Origin: Xanthomonas hortorum pv. cynarae
GTDB taxonomy: Bacteria; Pseudomonadota; Gammaproteobacteria; Xanthomonadales; Xanthomonadaceae
Assembly: GCF_002939985.1 (NCBI RefSeq)
Contig: NZ_MDFM01000026.1
Location: 1-64,000, forward strand
Reading direction: 5' to 3'
Length of the DNA: 64,000 nucleotides
Part shown: positions 17,057-27,750 of the stretch, in pieces
Layout: each line of letters starts with the position of its first letter
Numbering within the stretch: position 1 is the stretch's first letter
Notes under the pieces: generated by a model
Databases searched by the model: none
What the model saw: only the letters and a program-made list of their open reading frames with translations
Told to the model about the DNA's origin: nothing
Position numbers and translations under genes: made by a program

Positions 17057-19507
17057 ATGGCGACCAGCAAGCCCCCACGTCCAAGGCCGGCGCGTGCAGC
17101 GCCCCGCAAACCAGCGGCCACTGCCGATCGACCCGCGCGCAAACGTGCAGCACGCAGCGCGCAGCCGCAGACGACGGCGAAGAGCCGCGTGCAGGACAAG
17201 GCGCGCACGGTGATCTACATCCATGGCATCGGCAACAAGCCGCCGGCCGAGGTGTTGCGCTGCCAATGGGACAAGGCCTTGTTCGGGCGGCCGATGGGCG
17301 AGCGCACGCGCCTGGCGTACTGGGTCAATCGCGAGCGGTATCCGGTCGCCGAGCCCGGCAACTGCGATGCGCGTGATGTTGGCCCTGCGCTCAACCAGAG
17401 TGTGCAACGTGCCTTGAGTACGCTTGGGTTGGTGCCGGGCGAGCAGGATCTGCATCTGTTGGCCGATACTTTGGCGCAGAGCGAGCAGGAACGCAGCGAT
17501 CTGCATCGCTTGCTGGATGAGCTGGACACGGCGTCCGCCACGCCCGCCGTTGGTGACGTGCAGGCAAAAGGCCCGATCGATGCGATCAACCGCGTGCTGC
17601 TTCGGCTGATTTCTGCCGCATTGCTGCAGGACGTGCACGATCTGTTCTTCGTGCCCGAGCGTGCGGCGTTGATGCGCGAAAGCCTGGCGCAGCGGTTGCG
17701 CTCGGGCGGCGGGCCGCTCGTGGTGGTCGCGCACAGCCAGGGCTCGATGATCGCCTTCGATGTGCTGCGCCAGCTGCAAGCCGCCGAGTGCGAGGTCAGC
17801 TTGTTCCTGACCCTGGGCTCGCCGCTGGGCTTGCCGCAAGTGCGCAGCATGTTCAAACGCTGGACCGGCACGCGCAAGCTGCCGTTTCCCGAGTGCGTGC
17901 GGCGCTGGATCAACGTGACCGAAACACGCGACCCGATCGCGCTGGACCCGGATCTCAGCGACGACATCGCCAATGCCAAGGGACGTTTCGAAAACCTCTC
18001 GGACGCACGCTTGAATCCGGATTGGCAGCACAACCCGCATTCGGGCTCGGGCTATCTGTCGATTCCGCAGGTGCGTGCGGCGGTGCGCGAGGCCGTCGGT
18101 GTGGGCTTCGATCAGCCGGTGTCCAACGCGGTGCTGATCAAGGATCTCAGCGAGCAGTTGGAAGCGCATGGGTCCGAGCATCGGCACGAAGTGCTGATCG
18201 AACTGCATCGTCGCCTGCTCGGCAACGACCCGGCCGCCACGCGTGCGCTGCTGCTGGCGCAGTTGCGCGAGACCGCGGCACGCAGCACTGGCTTGAGCGG
18301 CGACGCATTGGATGAGGCGATCGAACTGGAAGACGGCTTGCAGCGTTTCGTCTCGGCGCGGCTGACACGCTTCGAGATCGAGTCGCTGCAGGATCGCTAC
18401 CGGGCACTCGGATTCCGGCGTGTGTGGCGCGATGCCGGCAAGCGCGCGCTGATCAACGTCTCCGGCAACGTCTTGCATGCCGATGCTGCGCGCACCGCAT
18501 ATCGCGCGCGCGGTCAGCAGATCGGCTGGGCGGTGCTGGACACCGGCATCGCGGCCAGTCATCCGCATTTCTTCGTGAAGGGCGAGCGTGACAGTGTGGT
18601 GGCGCAATGGGATTGCACGCGGCGTGGCGCGCCTAAGCGATTGACGCGCGCAGATGGCGATGCATTCGCCAGGCTCGATCGGCATGGGCACGGCACCCAT
18701 ATCGCCGGCATCATCGCCGGCCAATCTCGCGCGGTGATCGCAGACGTGGAGGGCAATCCCGGTAAACCACAGGAGTTCGCCGGCATGGCGCCCGACACGC
18801 AGTTGTATGGATTCAAGGTGCTGGACGACGCCGGAAACGGCCGCGATTCGTGGATGATCAAGGCGGTGCAACAGGTGGCTGCGATCAACGAGCGCGCCGG
18901 CGAGTTGGTCATCCACGGGGTCAACCTGAGCCTGGGCGGCTACTTCGACCCGGAGAGTTACGGCTGCGGTTTTACGCCGTTGTGCAACGAGTTACGCCGG
19001 CTATGGCGGCAAGGCGTACTGGTTGTCGTCGCCGCCGGCAACGAGGGCATGGCCTGGTTGATGCGTAACGATGGCGATGCGTATCCGGCCAACATGGATC
19101 TGTCGATCAGCGACCCGGGAAATCTGGAAGACGCCATCGTGGTCGGCTCGGTGCACAAGAGCAGCCCGCACAACTACGGCGTCTCGTATTTTTCGTCGCG
19201 CGGGCCGACCGCCGATGGCCGCGGCAAGCCCGATGTGGTCGCACCAGGCGAAAAGATCCTGTCGGCCTATTACGACTTCGACCCGAACGATGCGGCCAGC
19301 CTGATGGTGGAGATGAGCGGCACCAGCATGGCCGCACCGCATGTCTCCGGCGTATTGGCCGGATTTCTTTCCGCACGTCGCGAGTTCATCGGCTTTCCAG
19401 ACCGGGTCAAGCAACTGCTGCTGGAGACCAGTACCGACCTGCAACGCGATCGCTATGTGCAGGGCAGGGGGGTGCCGAATCTGATGCGGATGCTTGGGAG
19501 GACGTGA
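17057..19507 (+). CDS. Fusion of an alpha/beta-hydrolase (esterase-like) domain with a subtilisin-family (S8) protease
   Basis: This 816-residue protein has an Ala/Arg/Lys/Pro-rich N-terminus (1-50) without a signal peptide. An alpha/beta-hydrolase domain follows (about 51-350), with oxyanion motif IHGIGNKP, nucleophile elbow AHSQGS (Ser227) and likely partners Asp292 (TETRDP) and His328 (NPHSGSGY). A helical linker (about 360-465) leads to an S8 domain (about 485-815). The S8 triad is Asp495 (VLDTGIA), His545 (GHGTHIAG) and Ser757 (SGTSMAAPH), with Asn662 as oxyanion residue. Both active sites look intact. A good 'aaggag' precedes the ATG. It lies between ssrA and smpB. Cytoplasmic location is inferred. 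Confidence 0.85.
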   Translation: MATSKPPRPRPARAAPRKPAATADRPARKRAARSAQPQTTAKSRVQDKARTVIYIHGIGNKPPAEVLRCQWDKALFGRPMGERTRLAYWVNRERYPVAEPGNCDARDVGPALNQSVQRALSTLGLVPGEQDLHLLADTLAQSEQERSDLHRLLDELDTASATPAVGDVQAKGPIDAINRVLLRLISAALLQDVHDLFFVPERAALMRESLAQRLRSGGGPLVVVAHSQGSMIAFDVLRQLQAAECEVSLFLTLGSPLGLPQVRSMFKRWTGTRKLPFPECVRRWINVTETRDPIALDPDLSDDIANAKGRFENLSDARLNPDWQHNPHSGSGYLSIPQVRAAVREAVGVGFDQPVSNAVLIKDLSEQLEAHGSEHRHEVLIELHRRLLGNDPAATRALLLAQLRETAARSTGLSGDALDEAIELEDGLQRFVSARLTRFEIESLQDRYRALGFRRVWRDAGKRALINVSGNVLHADAARTAYRARGQQIGWAVLDTGIAASHPHFFVKGERDSVVAQWDCTRRGAPKRLTRADGDAFARLDRHGHGTHIAGIIAGQSRAVIADVEGNPGKPQEFAGMAPDTQLYGFKVLDDAGNGRDSWMIKAVQQVAAINERAGELVIHGVNLSLGGYFDPESYGCGFTPLCNELRRLWRQGVLVVVAAGNEGMAWLMRNDGDAYPANMDLSISDPGNLEDAIVVGSVHKSSPHNYGVSYFSSRGPTADGRGKPDVVAPGEKILSAYYDFDPNDAASLMVEMSGTSMAAPHVSGVLAGFLSARREFIGFPDRVKQLLLETSTDLQRDRYVQGRGVPNLMRMLGRT

Positions 19508-19657
19508 TTCGGGAGTCGGGATTGGGGATTGGCAAAAGCACCTCAGGACGCTGGTGGCTCCCATCGTGTGGATGGCGCAAGGGCGTCGCTACATCTGAAT
19601 CAGCAAGCAGCATCTGCGGTTACGAATCCCCAATGCCGACTCCCCAATCCCGGCCCC
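19505..19657. repeat. Intergenic palindromic repeat of the 'gggattgggattc' family, copy 1
   Basis: The left arm (about 19505-19540, with ggggattggggattgg and caaaagc) is inverted at the right arm (about 19622-19653, gaatccccaatgcc and ccccaatcccgg). Related copies lie at 27751, 29037, 40415 and 42086. It fills the space between two convergent stops and could form a long stem-loop. Confidence 0.65.
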
Positions 19658-20161
19658 TCACGCATCGCGATTATGCCGCCGCATCACGCGCTGCTTGTCG
19701 CGCTGCCAGTCGCGGTCCTTGGCGGCGTCGCGCTTGTCGTGGTTCTGCTTGCCCTTGGCCAGTGCGATTTCCAGCTTGACCTTGTTGTTGCTCCAGTACA
19801 GCGCAGTGGGCACCAGGGTGTAGCCGTCGCGTTCGACGCTGCTCAGCACCTTGTCGATTTCCCGACGATGCAGCAGCAGCTTGCGGTCGCGTCGTTCCAC
19901 CGGCACGGTGTGGCTGGAGGCCTGGATCAGCGGTGTGATCTGCGCGCCGATCAGGAAAATCTCGCCGGAGCGCACATACGCGTAGCCGTCGATGATATTG
20001 GCGCGGCCGGCGCGAATCGCCTTGACCTCCCAGCCCTGCAGGGCCAGGCCGGCTTCGTAGCGCTCTTCCAGGTGGTATTCGTGGCGCGCACGCTTGTTCA
20101 ACGCGATGGTTTTCGTGGCCGTCGCGCCGTTTGCTTTATCCTTGGCTGGTTTCTTGCTCAT
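19658..20161 (-). CDS. smpB: SsrA-binding protein SmpB
   Basis: This 167-residue RNA-binding protein delivers tmRNA to stalled ribosomes. It has the SmpB OB-fold with NKRARHEYHLEERYEAGLAL, GWEVKAIRAGRANI, and the basic C-terminal tail (DRDWQRDKQRVMRRHNRDA) that reads the empty mRNA channel. Length is near the family norm of about 160. It is divergent from ratA with only 60 bases between them, a common gammaproteobacterial arrangement. Its RNA partner is at 16525-16921. Confidence 0.96.
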   Translation of the reverse strand: MSKKPAKDKANGATATKTIALNKRARHEYHLEERYEAGLALQGWEVKAIRAGRANIIDGYAYVRSGEIFLIGAQITPLIQASSHTVPVERRDRKLLLHRREIDKVLSSVERDGYTLVPTALYWSNNKVKLEIALAKGKQNHDKRDAAKDRDWQRDKQRVMRRHNRDA

Positions 20162-20221
20162 GCCGCTATTGTCGCCGATTCGGTGTCTTCAAACGATCTT
20201 CTGTCTTTCACAAGTTAGAGA

Positions 20222-20653
20222 ATGCCTACCATCCGTCGCAGCGCACTGGTCGAACACAGCGCCACCCGCATGTTCGATCTGGTCAATGATGTCGCCGCCT
20301 ATCCGCGCCGTTTCGGCTGGTGCGACGCTGCCCATGTGCTTGAGCAGGACCAGGCGCATATCGTGGCGCGCCTGGATCTGGGGCTGGGGTCGTTCCGCAC
20401 CTGGTTCACTACCGAAAATCGGCTTGAGCGCCCGGAACGTATCGTCATGCATCTGCGCGACGGCCCGTTCAAGCGTCTGGAAGGGCTGTGGGAATTTCAG
20501 TCGCTCGGCGAAAACGCCTGCAAGGTCAGTTTGACGATGGAAGTGGAGACCAGCTCGCGTCTGCTGGGTCCGGCGCTGGCGCTGGGCTTTCAGGGGCTGG
20601 CCGATCGCATGGTCAACGATTTCGTGCGGGTCGCCGATCGCGGCGACGTGTAA
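20222..20653 (+). CDS. ratA: RatA / coenzyme Q-binding START-domain protein
   Basis: This 143-residue protein of the polyketide cyclase/START family contains ALVEHSATRMFDLVNDV and the AYPRRFGWC region typical of RatA/COQ10 homologues. E. coli RatA was reported to block 70S ribosome assembly, while the eukaryotic homologue binds ubiquinone; the role here is not settled by sequence. It is followed after 3 bases by rnfH, as in E. coli, and is divergent from smpB. Confidence 0.9.
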   Translation: MPTIRRSALVEHSATRMFDLVNDVAAYPRRFGWCDAAHVLEQDQAHIVARLDLGLGSFRTWFTTENRLERPERIVMHLRDGPFKRLEGLWEFQSLGENACKVSLTMEVETSSRLLGPALALGFQGLADRMVNDFVRVADRGDV

Positions 20654-20656
20654 GCC

Positions 20657-20932
20657 ATGCAGGTCGAAGTGGTGCTGGCCTGGCCGGATCGCTACAGCTC
20701 GATGCAACTGAATCTGGCTGACGGCGCCACGGTAGCCGAGGCGATTGCCTCCTCTGGTCTGGCGGTGGATCAGCCAATCGCAGCACAGGCGATTCACGGG
20801 GTAATTGCGCGACCGGATCAGGTGCTGCGCGATGGCGACCGGGTCGAATTGCTCAGGCCGCTGTTGATGGATCCGAAAGAGGCGCGTCGCCGCCGTGCCG
20901 GACCAAGCAAAAAGGCCGGTCCCAACGCCTAG
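20657..20932 (+). CDS. rnfH: RnfH-family ubiquitin-like protein
   Basis: This 91-residue protein has a beta-grasp fold: QVEVVLAWPDRY at the N-terminus, VAEAIASSGL, and DRVELLRPLLMDPKEARRRR near the end. RnfH is often encoded beside ratA and smpB; its biochemical role is unclear. The basic tail (RRRRAGPSKKAG) is usual. It forms a two-gene operon with ratA. Confidence 0.9.
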   Translation: MQVEVVLAWPDRYSSMQLNLADGATVAEAIASSGLAVDQPIAAQAIHGVIARPDQVLRDGDRVELLRPLLMDPKEARRRRAGPSKKAGPNA

Positions 20933-21122
20933 TCGTTTGCCAGCGCTGCGACGCACGGTGCGGCACAGCGAACTCTTCCGGTGACTGTCCTGAAAAGCCG
21001 AACGTAGCCGTTGGTTCGGACAAGCGCCTGTGGACACGACGCAGCCGACAAAAAACGCGCAGTCGGTGTCAGGGCCCGCGCTGCAGTCCTTGATCGAACA
21101 CGTCTTTCCGACCGGCCAAAAC

Positions 21123-21153
21123 TAAAAAACGCATCCGTTCAAAGGGATGCGTT
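21123..21153 (-). terminator. Terminator of bamE
   Basis: On the minus strand aacgcatcc pairs with ggatgcgtt (21128-21136 and 21145-21153) and is followed by TTTTTTAG. It lies about 50 bases beyond the bamE stop. Confidence 0.8.
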
Positions 21154-21203
21154 CTCTGGTCCTGCCAACACTCAGGCGATCGCAAAATCGCCGAGCACCC
21201 GCA

Positions 21204-21599
21204 TCAACGGCCGCGCTGCTTCTTCTTGTCGCGCGCCAGATTGCGGCCGAACTGCTTGGGTGCCGACTTGGCGAGCTGCTCGTCCTGGGCCGGGAAATAA
21301 TCGCCCTCCCAACGGGTGACCTGCTCGTTTTCGAAGTACACGACGAAGTTCTTGACCTCGGTGTGCGCCAGACGGTCTACGCGCTGGGTGGACGTGTAGT
21401 CCCAACGCTGCGCGTGGAACGGGTCGGGGATCGAAGGAGTGCCCAGCAACGCGCTGACCTGCTGCTTGCTCTGGCCGACCTGGAGTTGCTCCACGGCATT
21501 CTGTTTGATCAGATTGCCCTGGTAGATCGGCTGCTTGTAAATGATGCCGCAGCCAGCGGTGGAAAGAGCAACGGCGGCGACCAGCAGGAGATTGCGCAT
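21204..21599 (-). CDS. bamE: Outer-membrane assembly lipoprotein BamE (OmlA)
   Basis: This 131-residue lipoprotein of the beta-barrel assembly machine has a signal ending STAGC (Cys17). The SmpA/OmlA domain follows: YKQPIYQGNLI, VGQSKQQVSALLGTP and RWDYTS. A basic C-terminal tail (RDKKKQRGR) is present. It is divergent from fur, the arrangement reported for omlA/fur in Xanthomonas, and ends at a clear terminator. Confidence 0.95.
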   Translation of the reverse strand: MRNLLLVAAVALSTAGCGIIYKQPIYQGNLIKQNAVEQLQVGQSKQQVSALLGTPSIPDPFHAQRWDYTSTQRVDRLAHTEVKNFVVYFENEQVTRWEGDYFPAQDEQLAKSAPKQFGRNLARDKKKQRGR

Positions 21600-21633
21600 C
21601 GGGGATTAAGTGCTGAGGAAATCACGCCGATGA

Positions 21634-21639
21634 TACACT
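21634..21639 (+). promoter_or_regulatory. Possible fur -10 element
   Basis: TGaTACACT gives an extended -10 on the plus strand, 64 bases before the fur ATG. No good -35 is visible. It lies in the 104-base bamE/fur divergent space. Confidence 0.35.
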
Positions 21640-21703
21640 CCCCCCGGTCGCCGCGACCCGTTTGAAGGCAGCTGGCGCTAAATCGCCAATGAACGGAGAA
21701 CGT

Positions 21704-22114
21704 ATGGAAACCCACGACCTGCGCAAAGTCGGGCTCAAGGTGACCCATCCGCGGATGCGGATACTGGAATTGCTCGAACAAAAGAGCAATCACCACCACC
21801 TCAGCGCAGAAGACATCTATCGCCAGCTACTCGACCACGGCGACGAAATCGGTCTGGCCACGGTGTATCGGGTGCTGACCCAGTTCGAGGCTGCCGGCCT
21901 GGTGCTGAAGCACAATTTCGAAGGCGGCCAGGCCGTCTATGAGCTGGATCGCGGTGGCCACCACGACCATATGGTCGATGTGGATACCGGCCACGTGATC
22001 GAGTTCGAAAGCGAAGAGATCGAGGCGCTGCAGCGTCAGATCGCCGCTCAGCACGGTTACGAGCTGGAAGAGCATTCGCTGGTGCTGTACGTGCGCAAGA
22101 AGCGTGTGCGCTAA
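21704..22114 (+). CDS. fur: Ferric uptake regulator Fur
   Basis: This 136-residue iron-sensing repressor has a winged-helix domain (1-83, including LATVYRVLTQFEAAGLV) and a dimerisation/metal domain with HHDHMVDVDTGHVIEF. The Cys pair that binds structural zinc in E. coli Fur (C92/C95) is replaced by Asp/Thr, and the protein has no Cys at all. Other metal ligands (His33-type HHH, HHDH, His/Glu near the end) are retained. Start at 21704 is supported by 'ggag' and the conserved METHDLRK; the frame is open from a TTG at 21662. Confidence 0.95.
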   Translation: METHDLRKVGLKVTHPRMRILELLEQKSNHHHLSAEDIYRQLLDHGDEIGLATVYRVLTQFEAAGLVLKHNFEGGQAVYELDRGGHHDHMVDVDTGHVIEFESEEIEALQRQIAAQHGYELEEHSLVLYVRKKRVR

Positions 22115-22224
22115 ACGCGGCGCGCAGCACGGCGGTAACGACAAGGCGGCTTCGGCCGCCTTGTGCGTTTGCAGACGGTAGCCGCCTCGACAACGCCGAG
22201 CGTGTCGCCCGGCAATCGAGCCGA

Positions 22225-23889
22225 TTACGCGCTCTGCAGCAGCTTCCGTGCGGCCGCGCGAGCCTCTTTGCTGACTTCCACGCCGCCCAGCATGCGCGCC
22301 AGTTCTTCCTGACGGGCCTGCGGGCCGAGCAGTTCGACCGCGCTCTGGGTCATGCCGTCCACCGGCGCCTTGCTGACCCGGTAATGGGCGTGGCCCTTGG
22401 CGGCGACCTGCGGCAAGTGGGTGACGCATAGCACCTGGCGCTCTTCGCCCAGGGCGCGCAGCTTCTGCCCGACGATGTCGGCCACCGCGCCGCCGATGCC
22501 GGAATCGACTTCGTCGAAGACCATGGTCGGCACGCTGTCCAGCCCCAGTGCAGCCACTTCGATCGCCAGCGAAATCCGCGACAGCTCACCGCCGGAGGCG
22601 ACCTTGCGCAGCGCGCGCGGCGGTTGCCCGGCGTTGGCGGCGACCAGGAATTCGACCCGCTCGGCGCCGTTCGGGTCCGGGCGCAAAGTGTCCTGCGGCT
22701 GCAACTGGATCAGGAACTGCCCGCCGCCCATGCCCAGCTCGCCGATCAGCGTAGTGGTGGCGGCCGACAAGGAGTCTGCCGCGGTGGTACGGCTGGCGCT
22801 GAGGGCGGCGGCGGCGTTGCGCCAGACGTCGGCTGCGGTGGCGATGTGCTTGTCCAGCTGCTGCAGGCGTTCGTCTGCGCCGCGTAGGCCTTCCACTTCC
22901 TGGCTCATGCGGTCGCGCTGCGCGGCCAGTTCGTCCGGGGTCACGCGGTGCTTGCGGGCCAGATCGTGCAGGCGGCCGAGCCGGCGTTCCATCGCTTCGA
23001 ACTGGGCCGGGTCGGCGTCCAGGTCGTCGCGTACGCGGTCGAGCAGGGCCAGCGCTTCGTCGATCTGGATTGCGGCACTGTCCAGCAGTGCGTCCACCTC
23101 CCCAAGGCGCGGCTCGTGTTCGGCGACGCGGGCCAGGTCGTGGCGGCTGCCTTGCAGCAGGCCCAGCGCCGATGCGCCATCGTCGCCGTTGAGCTGCTGG
23201 GCGACGCTTTCACAGGCGCCGATCAACGCGGTGGCGTGCGCCTGACGACGATGATTGACGTCCAGCGCGGCAATTGCGGCCGGGTCCAGGTCTTCGCGTT
23301 CGAGTTCGCCCAACTGGTGTTCGAGAAAGCCGATGCGGTCGGAGACATCGCCCTGCGCCGACAGCGCATCGCGCTCGTCCAGCAGCGCCTGCCAGTGCCG
23401 GCTGGCCTGGCGCACCTGTTCGCGCTGCGCGCTGTTACGTGCGTAGGCGTCGAGCAGGGTGAGCTGGCTGTGGCGGGCCATCAGGGCCTGGTGTTCGTGC
23501 TGGCCATGGATTTCCACCAGCCTTGATGCCAGCTCGGCCAACTGCGAGGAGGTGACCGGGCGTCCGTTGATCCAGGCGCGCGAGCCGCCATCGGCGCGGA
23601 TGATGCGGCGCAGTTGGCATTGCGCGTCGTCGTCCAGCTCGTTGTCGGCCAGCCAGGTGAGGCCCGGATGTTCGCCGGGCAGCTGGAATTCGGCCGACAG
23701 CTCGGCGCGGTCGGCGCCGTGGCGGACCACGCCGCTGTCGGCACGCAGGCCGGACAAAAAGCCCAGCGCGTCCACCATCAGCGACTTGCCGGCGCCGGTT
23801 TCGCCGGAGACCACGGTCATGCCCGGTCCGAATTCCAGTTCGGTGGCGCGGACGACGGCGAAATCCTTGATGGAGAGGTGTCTGAGCAT
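22225..23889 (-). CDS. recN: DNA repair protein RecN
   Basis: This 554-residue SMC-like ATPase acts in double-strand break repair. It has Walker A GETGAGKS near residue 30, a long coiled-coil middle, the ABC-like signature ASGGELSR, and Walker B MVFDEVDSGIGG. Length matches the family (553). The start at 23889 gives the standard MLRHLSIKDFAVV N-terminus; the frame is open upstream to 24045 but would overlap hrcA. It is divergent from hrcA with 116 bases between starts, as in many gammaproteobacteria. Confidence 0.96.
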   Translation of the reverse strand: MLRHLSIKDFAVVRATELEFGPGMTVVSGETGAGKSLMVDALGFLSGLRADSGVVRHGADRAELSAEFQLPGEHPGLTWLADNELDDDAQCQLRRIIRADGGSRAWINGRPVTSSQLAELASRLVEIHGQHEHQALMARHSQLTLLDAYARNSAQREQVRQASRHWQALLDERDALSAQGDVSDRIGFLEHQLGELEREDLDPAAIAALDVNHRRQAHATALIGACESVAQQLNGDDGASALGLLQGSRHDLARVAEHEPRLGEVDALLDSAAIQIDEALALLDRVRDDLDADPAQFEAMERRLGRLHDLARKHRVTPDELAAQRDRMSQEVEGLRGADERLQQLDKHIATAADVWRNAAAALSASRTTAADSLSAATTTLIGELGMGGGQFLIQLQPQDTLRPDPNGAERVEFLVAANAGQPPRALRKVASGGELSRISLAIEVAALGLDSVPTMVFDEVDSGIGGAVADIVGQKLRALGEERQVLCVTHLPQVAAKGHAHYRVSKAPVDGMTQSAVELLGPQARQEELARMLGGVEVSKEARAAARKLLQSA

Positions 23890-23952
23890 GGGATCGAGTG
23901 TGAACGCTTTGGGCAAGCTTAGGGTGGGAGGGGCGGCGAGGGAATGAGACCC

Positions 23953-23981
23953 TTGCCAATCACGGGGCCAGAGATTATCTA
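23953..23981 (+). promoter_or_regulatory. Sigma-70-type promoter before hrcA
   Basis: TTGCCA (23953-23958) and TATCTA (23976-23981) are separated by exactly 17 bases, with the hrcA ATG 25 bases downstream. No CIRCE inverted repeat was seen here. Confidence 0.5.
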
Positions 23982-24005
23982 TGCCCAGTCTCACCGGATG
24001 ATCCC

Positions 24006-25058
24006 ATGCGCGCGTCACAGTCCCCAACGCTCGACCCCCGCGCACGCCAGTTGCTACGGACGCTGATTGCCCGTTACATCCGCGACGGCGAGCCGGTGGG
24101 CTCCAAGACGCTGGCCCAGCATGCGGGGCTGGATGTCAGCCCGGCCACCATCCGCAATATCCTGGCCGACCTGGAAGACGTGGGGCTGCTCAGCTCTCCG
24201 CACACCTCGGCCGGGCGTATTCCTACCGCACACGGCTACCGCGTGTTCGTCGATAGCCTGGTGCAGATGCAGCCGCCGGGCGAGGAAGAAGTGCGCCGCC
24301 TGCGCGCCGAGCTTGCCAGCGGCAACGGCACCCAATCGTTGCTGGGCAGTGCCTCGCAGATGCTGTCGGCGATGAGCCACTTCGTTGGCGTGGTCAGCGC
24401 GCCGCGGCGCGAGCAGTTCGCCTTCCGGCATATCGATTTCGTGCCGCTGGATGCGCGGCGGGTGCTGGCGATCCTGGTGTTTGCCGACAACGAGGTGCAG
24501 AACCGGGTGATCGAGCCGCGCCGCGCTTACGAGCCCGCCGAGCTGGAGCGGGTGGCCAATTACCTCAATGCGCAGTTTGCCGGGCGCGCGCTGTCGGACA
24601 TTCGCGTCTCGCTGCTGCGCGAGCTGCGCATGGCCAAGAACGAGATGGAGCAGCTGCTGGCGCACAGCGTGGACCTGGCCAGCGAGGCGCTGGTACCGGC
24701 CGAGGCCGACGACATGGTGATGGCCGGGCAGACCCGGCTGATGGGCGTGCAGGACCTGTCGGACCTGGACCGCCTGCGCGAGCTGTTCGAGGCTTTCGCC
24801 AGCAAGCGCGAGATCCTGCAGCTGCTCGAACGCACCATCCAGGCGCCGGGCGTGCGCATCTTCATCGGCGAGGAGACCGGCATGGTGTCGCTGGAAGACG
24901 TCTCGCTGGTCACCGCGCCGTATGCCGCCAATGGCCAGGTGCTCGGCGTGCTGGGGGTGATCGGGCCCAAACGCATGGCCTACGACCGCCTGATTCCGCT
25001 GGTGCAGACCGCCGCCCAGGTGCTGGGTGCGGCCATGGAACCGCCCGCGACGCGATAA
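24006..25058 (+). CDS. hrcA: Heat-inducible transcription repressor HrcA
   Basis: This 350-residue repressor of CIRCE-controlled chaperone genes has a winged-helix N-terminus (RQLLRTLIARYIRDGEPVGS, VSPATIRNILADLE, TSAGRIPTAHGYRVFVD). A GAF-like effector domain follows, with IFIGEET and GVLGVIGPKRMAYDR. It heads the hrcA-grpE-dnaK-dnaJ cluster, an arrangement described for Xanthomonas. Its likely CIRCE target (groESL) is outside this window. Confidence 0.96.
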   Translation: MRASQSPTLDPRARQLLRTLIARYIRDGEPVGSKTLAQHAGLDVSPATIRNILADLEDVGLLSSPHTSAGRIPTAHGYRVFVDSLVQMQPPGEEEVRRLRAELASGNGTQSLLGSASQMLSAMSHFVGVVSAPRREQFAFRHIDFVPLDARRVLAILVFADNEVQNRVIEPRRAYEPAELERVANYLNAQFAGRALSDIRVSLLRELRMAKNEMEQLLAHSVDLASEALVPAEADDMVMAGQTRLMGVQDLSDLDRLRELFEAFASKREILQLLERTIQAPGVRIFIGEETGMVSLEDVSLVTAPYAANGQVLGVLGVIGPKRMAYDRLIPLVQTAAQVLGAAMEPPATR

Positions 25059-25085
25059 CCGCAGTCGATCGGGGCGATCGTTTTG

Positions 25086-25111
25086 CTTGAAACGCGCGCG
25101 CGCGCCCACAT
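25086..25111 (+). promoter_or_regulatory. Candidate sigma-32 promoter for grpE
   Basis: CTTGAAA (25086-25092) is followed after 11 bases by GCCCACAT (25104-25111), close to the heat-shock consensus CTTGAAA/CCCCATNT. The grpE start is 49 bases downstream. Confidence 0.45.
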
Positions 25112-25159
25112 ACGGGGTGACGTTGGGGCGGGCGTTCCGCCGGCCCGGGAACTGTGCAC

Positions 25160-25678
25160 ATGAACCAAGACCACTCCGAATTCGACTCCGAAGACCTGTC
25201 CCAGAACCCACCCGAGACCGATCCGCTCAAGGCCGAGATCGAATCGCTGCGCAGCGAGATCGCGCTGGTCAAGGCCGACGCCCTGCGCGAGCGCGCCGAT
25301 CTGGAAAACCAGCGCAAGCGCATCGCCCGCGATGTCGACAATGCACGCAAGTTCGCCAACGAGAAGCTGCTGGGCGAGCTGCTGCCGGTGTTCGACAGCC
25401 TGGCTGCCGGCCTGACCGCAGCCGGCAGCCAGCCCAGCCCGCTGCGCGATGGTCTGGACATGACCTACAAGCAACTACTCAAGGTGGCCGCCGACAATGG
25501 TTTGACCCTGCTCGATCCGGTCGGCCAGCCGTTCAACCCGGACCAGCACCAGGCGATCAGCCAGGGCGAGGCCGAGGACATCGCGCCGGGCCACGTGGTG
25601 CAGGTGTTCCAGAAAGGCTATCTGCTCAACGATCGCCTGCTGCGCCCGGCCCTGGTGGTCGTGGCCAAGCACGACTGA
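25160..25678 (+). CDS. grpE: Nucleotide exchange factor GrpE
   Basis: This 172-residue dimeric cochaperone releases ADP from DnaK. The acidic N-terminus and coiled coil (about 25-70, with [20 protein letters not shown]) lead to the beta-wing domain with [20 protein letters not shown] and [20 protein letters not shown] two codons upstream (25154) is an alternative start; the ATG is preferred. It is 101 bases after hrcA and 141 before dnaK. Confidence 0.96.
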   Translation: MNQDHSEFDSEDLSQNPPETDPLKAEIESLRSEIALVKADALRERADLENQRKRIARDVDNARKFANEKLLGELLPVFDSLAAGLTAAGSQPSPLRDGLDMTYKQLLKVAADNGLTLLDPVGQPFNPDQHQAISQGEAEDIAPGHVVQVFQKGYLLNDRLLRPALVVVAKHD

Positions 25679-25736
25679 AGGCTGCTGCCGGCTGAACTGG
25701 CCGGCGCGGACGCGGAACGCAGATTCGTACAGGTGG

Positions 25737-25764
25737 CTTGAACACCTGCGCACCACCCCCACAT
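25737..25764 (+). promoter_or_regulatory. Candidate sigma-32 promoter for dnaK
   Basis: CTTGAA (25737-25742) and CCCCACAT (25757-25764) are separated by 14 bases, matching heat-shock promoter spacing. They lie 55 bases before dnaK. Confidence 0.5.
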
Positions 25765-25819
25765 CTCAGCCAGACCCGGCGTCGCCGGAAACAGCTACAG
25801 AATCATCAGGAGCGTATCC

Positions 25820-27745
<1,926 letters not shown>

Positions 27746-27750
27746 GCCGT

